The translations under genes were made by a program, and so were the position numbers. 64,000 nucleotides of DNA. It comes from Calamus simplicifolius. Taxonomy: Eukaryota; Streptophyta; Magnoliopsida; Arecales; Arecaceae. The notes beneath the pieces were generated by a model, which did not search any database, was not told the DNA's origin, and saw nothing but the letters and a program-made list of their open reading frames with translations. This document shows positions 22,170-35,901 of the stretch, one piece after another (the first letter of the stretch is position 1; every line of letters begins with the position of its first letter). The DNA lies in assembly GCA_900491605.1 (NCBI GenBank), contig UESW01003831.1, positions 1,614,300 through 1,678,299 of the forward strand, written 5' to 3'.

Positions 22170-25100
22170 ACTTGCACTAGAGCCAATCACCCATGTATCC
22201 AATACCAAGTGACTCAGCATGACCATCATGCTTCTGCTGCGGCAGGACTTTGTGAACGGATCGGCAATATTATCTTTCGTGGGGACTCGTTCTATTTTTA
22301 CATCATTTCTACCAATAATCTCTCTAATTACATGGTATCTCCTGAGTACTTGTTTGGACCTCTGATGAGACCTTGGCTCCTTAGCTTGCGCAATAGTTCC
22401 ATTGTTGTCACAATACAAGTGTACTGGATAGCAATGCTTGGAACCACACCAAGTTCAGTGATGAACTTTTTGATCCAAACCGCTTCATTGGCTGCATCTA
22501 ATGCTGCAATGTACTCGGACTCGGTTGTAGAGTCGACAGTCGTTTCCTGCTTGGAACTCTTCCAGCTGACTGCACCACTATTGAGTGTAAAGACATAGCC
22601 TGATTAAGATTTATAATCACGTTTATTAGACTAGAAACTAGAATCCGTATAATCCTGAACTATGAGTTTGGGTCCTCCATAAACCAAGAACATATCCTTA
22701 GTCCTTCGTAAGTACTTAAGGATATTCTTGACGGCCATCCAATGTTTCTCACTAGGGTTTGCCTGGTATCTACTAGTGATACTCAATGCATAAGAAACAT
22801 CATGTCTCGTACATAGCATCGCATACATGATGGATCCGATTGCTGAGGCATATGGAATCCTATTCATGTGCTCTCTCTCCATTTGGGTCTTAGGACTCAT
22901 GTCCTTGGAGAGATGTATTCCATGCAATACCGACAAGAATCCCTTCTTGGATTCTTCCATGCTAAACTGTTTTAGCACTTTATTTATGTACGTTGATTGG
23001 GACAATCCAAGCAACCTCCTAAATCCATCTTTATAGATCTTAATACCCAATATGTAGGCTGCTTCTCCCAAATCTTTCATGGAGAACTTGCTGGACAACC
23101 ATTCCTTCACTTCTTGCAGCAAGGATACATTGTTTCCTATTAATAATATGTCATCTACATATAATATCAGGAAAACAATAACACTCCCACTAACCTTCTT
23201 GTACACACATGGATCATCCTCATTTTTAATAAAATCAAACTTTTTGATTGTTTCATCAAAACGGATGTTCCAACTTCTAGAGGCTTGCTTAAGTCCATAA
23301 ATGGACCTTTGCAGCTTGCATACCTTTTGAGAATCAATGGACTCAAAACCCTCAGGTTGTGTCATATACACATCCTCCACTAAATCACCATTTAGGAAGA
23401 CGGTCTTGACATCCATTTTCCATATCTCATAATCGTAATAGGCTGCAATCGCAAGCAAAATCCTTATGGACTAAAGCATGGCTACAGAAGAAAATGTTTC
23501 ATCAAAGTCAACACCTTGCCTTTGCTTGTAACCTTTTGCAACAGCCTGCCTTATAGGTAATCACATTACCATCCATGTCTGTCTTCTTCTTGAAGACCTA
23601 ATTGCACTCAATAGGTTTTGTCCCTTCAGGTGGATCAACCAAAGTGCATACTTGGTTATCGTACATGGAGTCCATTTCAGACTTCATGGCTTCAAGCCAT
23701 CTCTTGGAGTCAATATCACAAATTGCTTCATCGTAGTTAGTAGGCTTATCATCTTCTATAAGAAATCCATATCTCTCAGAATATGATGTGTTCTACTAGA
23801 CCTACGTAGCCGATGTGTACTTGGAGCTTCCTATGACTCCATCATTTTTGATAGAGGTTCACGTAAATGTTACCTGAATGTGAGTTGAGTCTCTTGCTCA
23901 ACTCCCACTACATTTGACATTTGCTCCATGTCATCTAATCGGTCTGTGTCAATTTGTGGTTCTTGAGTTTCACTAATCTCAATATTTCTGCCACTACCAT
24001 TTCTTAGAAAAATCTCATTCTCTAGAAATATGGCATGCCTTGAGACAAACACCATAAAATTACACTTGTCAGATCTAGCTCCCAGCTTGTCTGACTCATT
24101 ATGCTTTACATAAGCATAGCAACCCCAAATCCTTAGATGACTAAGGGTTGGTTTCTTTTCACACCATATCTCATAGGGAGTGAAACTGACCGACTTAGAC
24201 GGAACTCGGTTTAGAGTGTATTCGGCTGTATGTAGGGCATAACCCCAAAACATTTTTGGAAGATTTGCAAGGCTCATCATTGATCGCACCATATCTATAA
24301 TGTGCGATTTCTCCTTTCTGATACACCATTATGCTATGGCGTACCAGAAGGAGTCCACTGCGAAAGAATCCAATTCTCCTTCAAATATTCTAAGAACTCA
24401 TGGCTTAAGTATTTCCCACCTCGATCTGATCGAAGTATCTTAATACTTTTGCCACTTTATTTTTCTACCTCGGATCTGAATTCTTTGAACTTTTCAAAGG
24501 CTTCAGATTTATGCTCATCAGATATATAACCATACCTACTATGGTCATCTATAAATGTGATGAAGTAAGAAAAATCTCCTATTGCCTGAATATTGATAGG
24601 ACCATATACATCCGAATGTACTAGTCCTAAACATTCAGTTGCTCGCTCACCCTTTTTAGTAAAGGATGGCTTAGTCATTTTGCCACGTAAGCATGACTCA
24701 CATTTCTCAAACGATTCCCAATCGAATGAGCCCAAGTAGCCATCCTTATGTGACTTGGTTAAACGTGTTTCATTTACATGGCCTAAACAACAGTGCCATA
24801 GGAATGAGTTCTTAGAATTATTTAATTTTAATTTCTTAGTTTCTACATTGAGAATAGGGCATTGCAAACATAAATCCCGTTGAACATTTCAGCAGAACCA
24901 AAGAACATTTCATTTTTAAAATTGAAATTCCTTTATTTCCAATTTTAAATGTATATCCATCATTTACAAGACATGAAATGGAAATAATGTTCTTTGTTAT
25001 GTTTGGAACATAGTAACAATTATTAAGCTCCATTACAAGCCCAGTGGGCAAAGACAAAGAACAAGATCCTATAGCTAAAGTAGCAACCTTTGCTCCATTT

Positions 25101-26072
25101 TCCATGCGCAGGATCACTTCATCTTTTTTCAGCTTTCTACTGCTTCTTATCATCTGCATATTAATACAAATATGAGATCCACAACTGGTATCCAATACCC
25201 AAGTGGAATAAGAAGTAACAGAAGAAAATATCTCAATCATAAATATACCCAAAGTAGAAGCATCTGTATGTTTCTTTTCTTTCAAGCTAGCCAGATAAGC
25301 TTTGCAGTTTCGCTTCCAGTGCCCTTCCTTCCCACAGAAGTGACATTTTCTCTTGGCTACTTTGTTTTTCTTGATGCCCTTATTTGGTTTAGTCGCTTTG
25401 GCCTTTTGGACCTTATTCTTCTTTGGCCGCTTCTTACGAGCGCCAGAAGACTCCATGACCATAACCTGCCCCTTTTCTTTCTTAATGTTGGGCTCGTCAT
25501 TTGTCAGCATATTCGCGAGCTCGGGTAGAGATGTCTCTAGCTTGTTCATGTTGAAATTAAGAACAAACTGCAAATAGCTGGGAGGTAATGACTGCAGAAC
25601 CAAGTCAACACTTAGTTCAGATCCATCACAAAACCCAATCGTGCCAACTTTTCAATCAAATTGATCATTTTCAGTACGTGAGCACCCACTCATGAATCCT
25701 CAGTCATTTTGCACTGAAACAGCTCTTTAGAAGTTTGAAACCTCTCATATCGAGACTGTGCACCAAACAACTCTTGCAAGTGCATCAAAATCTCCTGAGC
25801 ATTCATATGCTCATGCTATTTCTGAAGATCAGGTGACATTGAGGCCAACATCAAATATGTGGCTATGTCTTCAGCATCTTTATACCGGTTGTATGCCACA
25901 TGAACCTCAGTCGGAGCATCCGCTGGTGGGACCTCCGGTGCGACCTCATCTAGAACAAAAAGAATTTTCTCAGATCGAAGAACGATCCTTACATTCCTTA
26001 GCCAATCAGGGAGTTGAGTCCAGTCAATTTGTTGGATTCTAAAATATTCCTAAGGTTGATGTTTACACTCAT
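22170..26072 (-). pseudogene. gag-pol: Copia A gag-pol polyprotein, broken
   Basis: Reading from the ATG at 26072: gag (WLRNVRIVLRSEKILFVLDE), zinc knuckle CHFCGKEGHWKRNC (about 25300), a protease motif WVLDTSCGSHIC where the usual DTGC is changed to DTSC, the GAG-pre-integrase block LWHCCLGHVNETRL, integrase (FIDDHSRYGY; RSMMSLANLPKMFWGYALHT), reverse transcriptase with MDVKTVFLNGDL, YGLKQASRSWNIRF and LYVDDILLIGN (23458-22631), and RNase H ending YCDNNGTIAQAKEP and VPTKDNIADPFTK (22418-22110). Stops and frameshifts separate these blocks, so it cannot make an intact polyprotein. The last codons run towards the LTR. Confidence 0.9.
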
Positions 26073-27605
26073 GGTTTCTCTGATAACCTATATAAAATTA
26101 GAACGAGTCAATTACTATGAATACTAATCACCAACTTAATATGATAATTCTAGATTTTAATTAAGTTGGTTTGTCCCACTATTTTATCAAGGTTAATAGC
26201 CCTCTCTATTAATCTCAAGAAATTGGCATTCAATTTCCTTAGTGGGCTAGGATCCTCATTTGAATTACCTTGACCTTGGCTTTGGCACAACAAATCTCGG
26301 TAAACCAAATTTGGTAGATTATAATTAATCACATCTAATGTGACTCCTAGATCATTTAGGGAACATTGCCTTGTCAATCACATCCATATGTGATCACCCT
26401 AAAGTTTGCCTCTAGATTAGACTGACCCTGACTTTGGCCAATTATGCCAGCTAATCTAGTTAAGTCAACCCATTGTTCCACAATCAACTTCTCATAAGTA
26501 CACTCGACCTCGGCTTTGGCACGACAAATCTCATGACCTAATAATTTTGTATCATGTGAACAATGGAAGGCTTATGACTTAATATTCGTGGAGGGATTTA
26601 GCGCATGTAGGTCCCATCTACATCTACAACATTTGTACTATATTACATATCCTATACGTAGATTTTAGATTAATCTCAATTAACCTTAATTTCATAAGAT
26701 CCAATCTATGATTGGGACTCCTAATCAAATTAGGATCCTGATCACTATCTAATTTAGGAACCCTAATTATGTGACCAAATCAATTGCTATCATTCTGATC
26801 AACCTTAATTGATTTAATCAATTAAGAGCTTTATTTAACAATGGCCAGATCAGCTGATCAATGGGATCATATTTAGCATACCCTTCGATCCCATTGAATG
26901 GGTTTTTCCATGCAGCAAACGGAGCAATTAAAAACCATGATCAAATATTTCTAGACACCAATGTAGTTAAGCCCAATTGATTAGATCAATTATAGGATCA
27001 TAGGATCAAATAATGACATGGTTAAGTCTAAGTTTCCTAAATCTTTATCATCTATTACATTTTATGATAACTATAGATAGTGATCTAGCTAGGGTGTTAT
27101 GATAAGAGTTCTTAATTCAAATTTTAAATTTTCTTATCATTTAATTACATGTTATGACATATCGGTTTTACATCCCATATAAATCCTAATATCTCTAACA
27201 AACCCTAAAGTTTTCAATGTTCATTATCATAAGAATATCAGATCTTAATCATATCAATCATCATGCTAAAATTAAATCCTAAACATGATTTTTAGGATTT
27301 CAGCATATAGTATTTATCATGCATAAATAATAATTACTATTTTAACATGACACATATATGATTAATTATTGTTTATTATCATATAATAAACCTTTTCCTC
27401 TATATATCAAAGTACTCTATTTGAACATGATAATGAATATGCATAAATCTAAATAATATTGTTTATCATCAAATAATAAGCATTTTATTATATTTTAGAT
27501 TTATTATCAACATATGAAAACTCTTTATGACTTTAAGCATAATCATGTTATCAATCATATTGACTCAAGTATCCTATCAAATTAATGAATCTGTAGCCTA
27601 AGGAG
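26073..27605. other. Leader of copia A
   Basis: This AT-rich stretch lies between the primer site and gag of copia A. No ORF with a recognisable product is seen. Repeats of GGCTTTGGCACAACAAATCTC-like text occur at about 26277 and 26513. Confidence 0.6.
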
Positions 27606-27617
27606 GCTCTGATACCA
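27606..27617 (-). promoter_or_regulatory. Primer-binding site of copia A (initiator Met tRNA)
   Basis: The minus strand reads TGGTATCAGAGC one base after the 5' LTR, the classic complement of the 3' end of plant initiator methionine tRNA. Confidence 0.9.
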
Positions 27618-28085
27618 CTGTTAGGAATTATGTATACAAGATATGAATCTAATTCATATAAACATTGCGGAATGTATAAAATAAAATTCCCAGATGCTCA
27701 GGATCCTTAGGAACAGATTCATTAAATCTCAAATAAAATCTAATTTTATTCATACATGAGTCCTTTATCGATGTAGATGAGGATGAAGCCGGTTAATCCT
27801 TTGCCACTAGCCATCCATGTGTTCGGCCTCTAACGGTGATCCATGCGGAGAAGAAGGGATGAAGACCTCCAAGGTATGAAGATGACACTATAGGAGAGAG
27901 AGAGGGGTGCTAGCGCCTCTTGAATCCCCTTACATAAATACAAAAGATATTTTTGAAGAAAGATCTAATCTTTTTCTTCTCTTTCTCTTTTTGAAGAAAG
28001 ATCTAATCTTTTTCTTCTCTTTCTCTTAGGAACCATATTTATAGGATGAAAATGAGACGTTCCAAGGGAGAAGAAGAGACCTCTC

Positions 28086-30284
28086 TGTTGGGAATTGTAT
28101 CCTAAAGCCAATCATTTGATGATTGTGCTGATGTAAATTGTATATAAATTGATATATTAATAAAAGTTATTTGGCAGTTTATTCATTACAAGAACATCTT
28201 CTTAAAACTCCTGAAGCCCTCAGGATCTTCCTTCACGATAAAGGAGGATTTATCTTTGAAGATCCTTAAAAGAGTTCGCGACCAAATGATATACTATGAC
28301 AGGGCCATAGTACTATCAATTATAGGACGTTGTATATCATATTTGTTGGTTGTCCTCTTAACCAAGGAGTGTAGAGACACTGGTATGACATACAGGTGAA
28401 AGTGTAGGAGTACATTTCATCGAATGTGACTCATTTCTGGATACTCTACTGTCAAGAGTTAATCCGAGAAGATATAGGTATAAGTATCCTTTAGACCTGA
28501 AGATCACAACCAGTGGCTTACAAAAAACTCATTGTACTTAGGTGCCGAACCACCTGAATTTCTAATCCAGCTACGAAAGGTTACTGGGTGCAGTCAAGTA
28601 CTTGTGGTAGTCAGTTGTGGATCAAGATGGAATTTGACCTATCCCGTTAAAAGGAGAAATGCTTGTGTTTCAATTTAGCAAGACCTTGGCCAAGGCACTT
28701 CATGTGAAAGTCACATGATCACTAAAATTGAAATCACTTTATGAATTTGCTATTTAGAGTTGACAGGCTCTTAAGCCATCCTTAGCATTTGTGGTCAAGA
28801 GGATGAATTATAGGGTAACTGTTTCTTAGGGTTCTTGAAGTTTGCTCGGCAACTCTTCGACCTATCCGGACGTCGGGTTCCATTGCTAGATGGGCACATC
28901 GATTAGTATAGAAAATTATTTCTATGCTACCGGCTTAGGTTCGAACCTAGAGAGTCACACGCATAGAAGTTTCCTAAGATGATCTATTTGCTGATCAACG
29001 ATTGAGAATGTATATGATTTAATTAATCAATTTGATTGATTGAATTATCTCAATTGGATTAAGTACAAGTGAATAAGATTCAATTTGGTTTAAGTCTATT
29101 AGAAGGACTAATCAATTTTAAATATTGATTTGAAATTAGATTTGATTTGGATTTAAATAGATTTAGGATTAGCCAAATTTGATTTGGGCTAGGACCATGA
29201 TCTATATTGGTTTAATCCAATAAATTCAAATTAGCTGAAAACCAAAAATCCAAACCCCATGTGTGAAAAAGGTTTTCTCGCATGATGAGATAACTAAAAT
29301 CTCATCTCATGAGAAATTAAATTCTCATGCAGAATTTAATTTATAACTTTTAGTCTTCTTCAAATGATTCCCAAGTTCAAGAAAAATAAATTTTGCTAAA
29401 AGGTTCATCTTTGGAAGAGCACTCTACACAACTCTCCGTGCATTGACAAGTGTGTGAATTAATGTGCCTCTTTGGAAGAGTACTCCACACAACTCTCTGT
29501 GCATTGATAAGTGTGTGAATTAATGTGCCTCTTTGGAAGAGCACTCCACACAACTCTCGTGCATTAACAAGCGTGTAAATTAATATGCCTCTTTGGAAGA
29601 GCACTCCACACAACTCTTTATGCATTGATAAGTGTGTGAATTTAATATGTTTCTTTGGTTTTCACAAAAATAGCGGAATTCTAAATGTTAGAATTCAATA
29701 GGCTGGCTAATATGAAACTATAAATAGAGGACATCCCTCACCAGATAACACAACACAAGATCAAAAGAGATCAAAAAATTCTAAACAGTTAGAACCAAGT
29801 GTTATAGTTCTAAGAGTTAGAACAGAAAATTCTGGTGTGATTTTAGTGTTAGCAAAGGCTTAGTGGATCTTGGAGAAAGATTCAAGTGGAAGAATTCAAG
29901 ATCAGCAAAATTATTTTTCCGCGAGCTAGCACTCCCGGGAATCTGATCATTCGGGGGCTTCGCATGGACAATACTAGAGGCCGGACGATTGAACGGCTGC
30001 AGAGCACAAAGGATTTACCTACTGTTCTTAAGGTGAGTGATTTGATCCTTAGATCTTAAGGCATGCTTCAAGATGAGTAGTATGACTTCTCATCTTGAAG
30101 ATTAAGATATGATCTTAATTATTTAATTTATATGCAATACTTAGATCAAACGATCTTATAATATAAGGCAAAGATATGATCTTGATGCATGTTAGAAAGA
30201 TTAATATGTAATATTTAAATTTCCGCATTGATAATTGTTATCAAATTTTAAAATATGCATGCCTCGGGGTCAACTCTCCCAACA
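28086..30284 (+). repeat. 5' LTR of copia B
   Basis: Starts TGTTGGGAATTG and ends CTCTCCCAACA. A TATAAATA box lies at 29719-29726, with a tandem array of four 61-bp units just upstream. Confidence 0.95.
29405..29650. repeat. 61-bp tandem repeat, four copies, in U3 of the 5' LTR of copia B
   Basis: Each unit contains CTCTTTGGAAGAGCACTCC and CATTGACAAGTGTGTGAATT with small differences. It ends about 70 bases before the TATA box. The open frame on the minus strand is only the translated repeat. Confidence 0.9.
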
Positions 30285-30286
30285 AA

Positions 30287-30298
30287 TGGTATCAGAGC
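30287..30298 (+). promoter_or_regulatory. Primer-binding site of copia B (initiator Met tRNA)
   Basis: TGGTATCAGAGC follows the 5' LTR after two bases, as in copia A. Confidence 0.95.
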
Positions 30299-31917
30299 AA
30301 TGGTTTCTTATTGATCTAATTTATTGCATGTAAATTAATGTTCTTATTAATTGTATAATTATGGCTAAAACTAATCGCAAGGCTATATGGTCATAGATGG
30401 ATTGAAAATCCAAATTACCCATTCAATGAGGTATTCTGTGACATATTGCCGTGCTATTATTTTATCATTGATGCTCAATCCAAAGATAATTTAAATTGAG
30501 CTTAAGTATCAAAACATAGATTACACGCACTCTCAAAAGATGTTTTATATTTGATACATATTGATGTTGTATAAAAGCATAATATTTGTATGTTTAGTAT
30601 AAAACATAGATATGATATATGATGGCATGATGTCTATGTTATGAAATATACAAATATTTATGAGAGTCTAATTTGAATGTCAAATGTTAATTTATAATCT
30701 CTTTAGATATGATCTAAATATAGGAATTATGAGTAGTAACATAATACATGTGATGCTTGATTGAAATATATGACATGTAAACATGAAATATATTTAATCT
30801 TTTGGGTTAGCTAAATCAGGTCCATAAAGGGTTAGACCCTAAGGTTTAAATCAACTGGACTAAAAGAGTATTTGAAAATCTAATTAGATTAGGTTAAGAA
30901 TGCTCTAAATCAAACAATAGTTATAGTTGATCATATCCTTCTATTTGATTAAACCAAATGGAAGTAGATTAGGTTCCGTGGTTGAGCATGAATCTCTTAG
31001 ATGGTCAAATCAGAATTGGTTAACCATATGATGTCAAGGTGAGTTGGCAAGTTGCTCTAGGATCAACGATCGAATGGTTTTTAATTGGGAGCTACTCGTA
31101 TTGATGCGTCTTTAACGAGTTAATGGCATATCCCTCCCATCGATCTCACTCACCTGGTCAATGTGGTGAACCATTTATGATTCAGATCATTTACCTGATT
31201 CGGATTGACCTATGTCTGTAAGAAAATTAGTCTGACTGATTTAGGTGCCACTTAACCTGACTTAATCTTGTTTCATTCTACCCATTTCATACATTCAGTG
31301 GAAGAACTTGATTAGTCAATTTGTCTTCAAATTATAAAATCCTCTAAAATTATTAGGTCCTTAAAGTGAAATAGTTATATGATAACTAGATCATAGCCTT
31401 CCATTAAGGTGGGTGATAATAAGTCCGATGTCTTGATAATCATTGGAGGCACTCCATGCCTGGTGCTTGTCAACCATCGGAATTATCATTCATTATATGA
31501 TAAGTCAGCGTAACTATTAAATAGATAGTCAGGTGAGCCGAGCTTCACTCGGGCTTGGTTGTCTATTGATAGGTTACACTGATTATATCATTTAATGGTT
31601 GGACCTAACCAAAACTTTCAGTGGAGGCACTCCATGCTTGCTGAAGAGGTACATGGGGCAAAACTGAACACTAAGAATTGTTTTGGGAAATAATTGGTTT
31701 TGAACCTACTCTTAGATGCATATGAGTTGGCCAAGCTTAACTTGGGCCTGTATGTAGTCTATGTAGATCTTAGTGCCCGCTAAAGAATTAAGAATAATTC
31801 TTCGAATTAGGGTGTAGAGGCTGCCAATTTAAACAAAATAGTGGAAGAATCTTTAGACTAAAGTCCAAGTCTTTAGACTGAATCAATTTATATACAAATA
31901 AACTTTAGTTTTTCCTT
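30299..31917. other. Leader of copia B
   Basis: This is a 1.6 kb stretch without a recognisable ORF between primer site and gag. Such long leaders are seen in some plant copia lineages; packaging signals would be expected here but cannot be identified by eye. Confidence 0.6.
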
Positions 31918-34900
31918 ATGCAGAAAATGGTCACTAATTTATCATTAAGGTCCCTATTGGATAGTGACAAGTTGAATGGTTCAAATTTCAATAGCTGGTT
32001 TAGAGAAATTAAGATCGTCCTTGAGCATGAGAGGATTATATATATTCTTAATAATCCTGCACCAAAGATACCTGATGCAAATACACAAAGTTCTGAGAAA
32101 GACACTTATCAGAAGTGGCTCAATGATAGAACTAGCGTACGTTGCATCATGCTAGCAGCAATGAACAATGAATTCGGTCGCCGGTTCGAGAATGCTCAGC
32201 CAGAAGAAATCATTCAAGCGTTGAATGAATCTTTCGGCACACTGACGATGTTGAAAGGCATAAGAATAGTTGTGCTATTTTTAATGCTCGAATGAGGGAT
32301 GGATCTCCTGTCACTGATCATGTATTGTACATGATCGAGAAGATAGAACTGCTAAGCAAGCTTGGCTTTCCCCTATATGAGCAGTTGAAAAAAGATGCGA
32401 TCCTGAATTCCTTGCCTCCATCCTTCCGACCTTTCCTTACTCATTTTCGAATGACAAAGCCTGCAGTCAACTACCACGGTTTGTTGGGGTTGTTACAGAA
32501 CTTTGAGAAGGATAACTAGCTCTCTAAGGGTTTGGTTAATGTGGTTGAAGGATCTAAGGTAGGGCGTCAATCCTTTGGGAAAGGGAAGAAGAAAAAGAAT
32601 AAGAAAAAGGTGCAACATGTTAGGACATCTATAAGGGGTCAGATGCAGAAGAAGAAAGTTGATAAAAGTCAAGCTGAATGCTTTCATTGCAAGATGCAAG
32701 GGCACTGGAAGAGGAACTGTCCTCTTTACATTGCCACACTTGATCCAAACAGGCCGAAGAAGAAAAAGGGGCAAGATGTTGCTCAATAAGGTATTTATAT
32801 GATAACACATTGTAATTTTTCTGTATATGATAATCAGACCTGGGTATTGGATACCGAGAGTCCTTTTAACATTTATTGCAGGGACTACAGGTCACTAAAA
32901 GATTTGAGGACAATGAAAGATTCCTTAATGTCGGCGATGGAAAATTAGTTCCAGTTCTGGCATTAGGAGTTCTTGAAATAGTTTTCAATAGAAATGTCAT
33001 TATACTAAATGATTGTCATTTTTGTCCAACGTTCTTGTTGAACGTAATTTCTGTAGGCCTTCTAGCCAAAAGTCATTATAAAATTTCAATAAAGGATGTT
33101 ACTTTAAATATCATTATGAATGGAGTCACTATAATGACTGGGCATTTATCTAATGGCATTTATATATTATCACAGCCTATGAATGTAGTGTACAAATCAA
33201 GTAAGCGCCCTAGAACAACTGATGTCACAGATATTTATCTTTGGCACCATCGGCTGGGTCATATCAATAAGAATAGATTAAACATGTTAACTTAGGAGGG
33301 CATCCTTCGAGTTAATGATTGTGAATCATTAACTACCTGTGAATCCTGTCTTCTTGGTAAAATGACCAAGTCATCTTTTACTGAAAAAGATGAAAGAGCT
33401 AAAGAGCTATTAAGTCTAGTACATACTGATGTATGTGGACTAATGAGCACTTGTGCCAAAGGTGGATATTACTACTTCATTACTTTTACAAACGACCTTT
33501 CTAGGTTCGGTTATGTCTATCTTATGCGACATAAATCTGAATCGTTTGAAATGTTCAAACAATATCATAAAGAAGTAGAAAAACAAACAGGAAAATGTAT
33601 TAAGATCCTTCGATCAGATCGAGGAGGCGAATATCTTTCCAATGACTTTGTGACATATTTAAGGGAGAATGAGATTCTCTCCCAATGGACTCCTCCAGGA
33701 ACACCACAACATAACGGTGTATCGGAAAGGAGGAATCGAACTCTGTTAGACATGGTTCGGTCCATGATGGGTTTTGCAAGCTTGCCAATATCCTTTTGGG
33801 GATGTGCATTAGAATCAGCTTGTCATATTCTTAATAAGGTTCCAAGTAAGTCTGTTTCAAAAACTCCACATGAGATGTGGTATGGACATAAACCGGTAAT
33901 CACCTATCTGAGAGTCTGGGGTGTCCAGCTTATGTGAAACGTGCAAAATTAGATAAACTTGAACCCAAATCTGACAAATATTTTTTCATCGGCTATCCGA
34001 AAGAAACCAAAAGATATTACTTATACAATACTGAAGAACAAAAGTTGTTCATTAGTAATAGAGCAGTTTTTCTTGAAAAAGAGTTCCTTAGTGAAGGAAC
34101 AAATAGCTCTAATGTTGAACTTGAGGAAGTTCATCAAGTAGAAGGAACAACACAAACCAGTGAACCCTTAGAATTTGAGTTGATTAGATCAAACTCAAAA
34201 CCCATTTTAGATGCACCATTAAGGCGATCTGGTAGAGTACCACATCAACCAGACAGATACTTAGGTTTCTTGGTCCAGAACGATGATCCTGTTGAACTCG
34301 ATGAGAACAACGAGGATCCGATCACCTATATGGATGCTATGCAAAGGACTGACTCTAATAAATGGCTTGATGCCATGAAATCCGAACTTGATTCCATGAA
34401 GGACAATAATGTATAGACATTAGTTGACCCACCCGAAGGGATAAAATCCATAGGGTGTAAGTGGGTTTTCAAGAGGAAAAGAGGCGCAGACGGAAAGGTT
34501 GAGACCTATAAAGCACGTCTGGTTGCCAAGGGTATCGTCAACGTTATGGTATTGACTATAACGAAACATTTTCTCCTATGGTAATGCTGAAATCCATTCG
34601 GATTATGCTAGCTATAGCAGCACACTTAGATTATGAGATTTGGCAAATGGATGTTAAAACCGCTTTTCTAAATGGGGATTTAGAAGAACAGGTATATATG
34701 ATATAGCCTGAAAGTTTTATATCTGAAGACGAGTCTAAAGAGTGCAGGCTACAGAAGTCTATTTATGGACTTAAGCAAGCATCTAGGAGTTGGAACATAC
34801 GATTTGATAAAGTGATCAAATCTTATGACTTTATTAAGAATAAAGAAGAACCTTGCATTTATAAATGGGCTAACGGTTCCGTTATTGTATTTCTTGTATT

Positions 34901-35823
34901 ATATGTGGATGATATTCTCTTAATTGGGAATGATGTCCCTGCATTACAAGGAATAAAGACATGGTTATCATCATAATTCTCCATGAAAGATCTGGGAGAA
35001 GCATCATACATCCTCGGGATGAAGATCTATAGAGATAGATCTAAGAGGATGCTTGGTTTATCCCAATCTACGTACATTGACACAGTGCTAAAGAGGTTTA
35101 GCATGGAGAATTCCAAGAAAGGCTATCTTCCAATAGGCCATGGAATTCATCTTTCTAAGAAGGATTGTCCGACAACTCCTAATGAAAGAGAACGTATGAG
35201 TCGAATTCCATATGCTTCGGTAGTAGGATCGATTATATACACCATGACATGTACAAGATCAGATGTGGCATACTTACTAGGAGTAGTGAGTAGATACCAA
35301 TCTGATCCAGGAGAAAAACACTGGCAAGTTGTTAAGACAATCCTTAAGTATTTGAGAAATACTAAGGACCAGTGGTTAGTCTATGGAGAGTCTGATTTGA
35401 AACTTGTTGGATATACTGATTCCAATTTCCAATCAGATCATGATGATAGCAAAAGTGTATCGGGTTTCGTGTTTATCCTAAATAGTGGAGCTGTTTGCTG
35501 GAAAAGTTCCAAGCAACATACAGTGGCAGATTCGGTGTGCAAGACAGAATACATCGCTGCATCAGATGCTGCGAAAGAAGCTGTGTGGCTGCGAAAGTTT
35601 ATCTCAGAGCTTGGAGTGGCACCTTCCATAGGTGGACCAGTCCTGTTGTACAGTGACAGTACTGGTGCCATAGCTCAAGCAAAGGAACCACAAGCACATT
35701 AGCGCACCAAGCACATACTGCGTCGGTTTCATCTTATACGAGAGATTGTAGACCGAGGTGACATAAATCTTCAGAAGATTGATGGAAAGAAAACCTAGGT
35801 GACCCATTTACTAAAGCACTCAG
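31918..35823 (+). pseudogene. gag-pol: Copia B gag-pol polyprotein, broken
   Basis: From the ATG at 31918: gag (NGSNFNSWFREIKIVLEHER), a frameshift near 32260, zinc knuckle CFHCKMQGHWKRNC (about 32678), a protease remnant WVLDTESPF in which the DTG triad is lost, LWHHRLGHINKNRL (33241), integrase with LRSDRGGEY and SERRNRTL (33362-33937), a frameshift at about 33930, reverse transcriptase (CKWVFKRKRGADGKVETYKA; MDVKTAFLNGDLEEQVYM; LYVDDILLIGN at about 34900) and RNase H with YTDSNFQ, SKQHTVADS and EYIAASDAAKEAVW. Stops occur at 32517, 33293, 34414, 34704, 34974 and 35699. It is recent but inactive by itself. Confidence 0.93.
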
Positions 35824-35888
35824 CATCAAGGAATTTGATGACTATAAATTGAAGATGGGTATTAGATACAGTAATGAGTGGCTTTAGG

Positions 35889-35901
35889 CTAAGTGGGAGT
35901 T
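35889..35901 (+). promoter_or_regulatory. Polypurine tract of copia B
   Basis: AAGTGGGAG with flanking bases directly precedes the 3' LTR start TGTTGGG, the usual copia arrangement. Confidence 0.85.

Noticed and set aside
22209..22598. Plus-strand ORFs inside copia A (also 23079, 25172, 25353)
   Set aside because: Complement of the copia A polyprotein, which is clearly on the minus strand.
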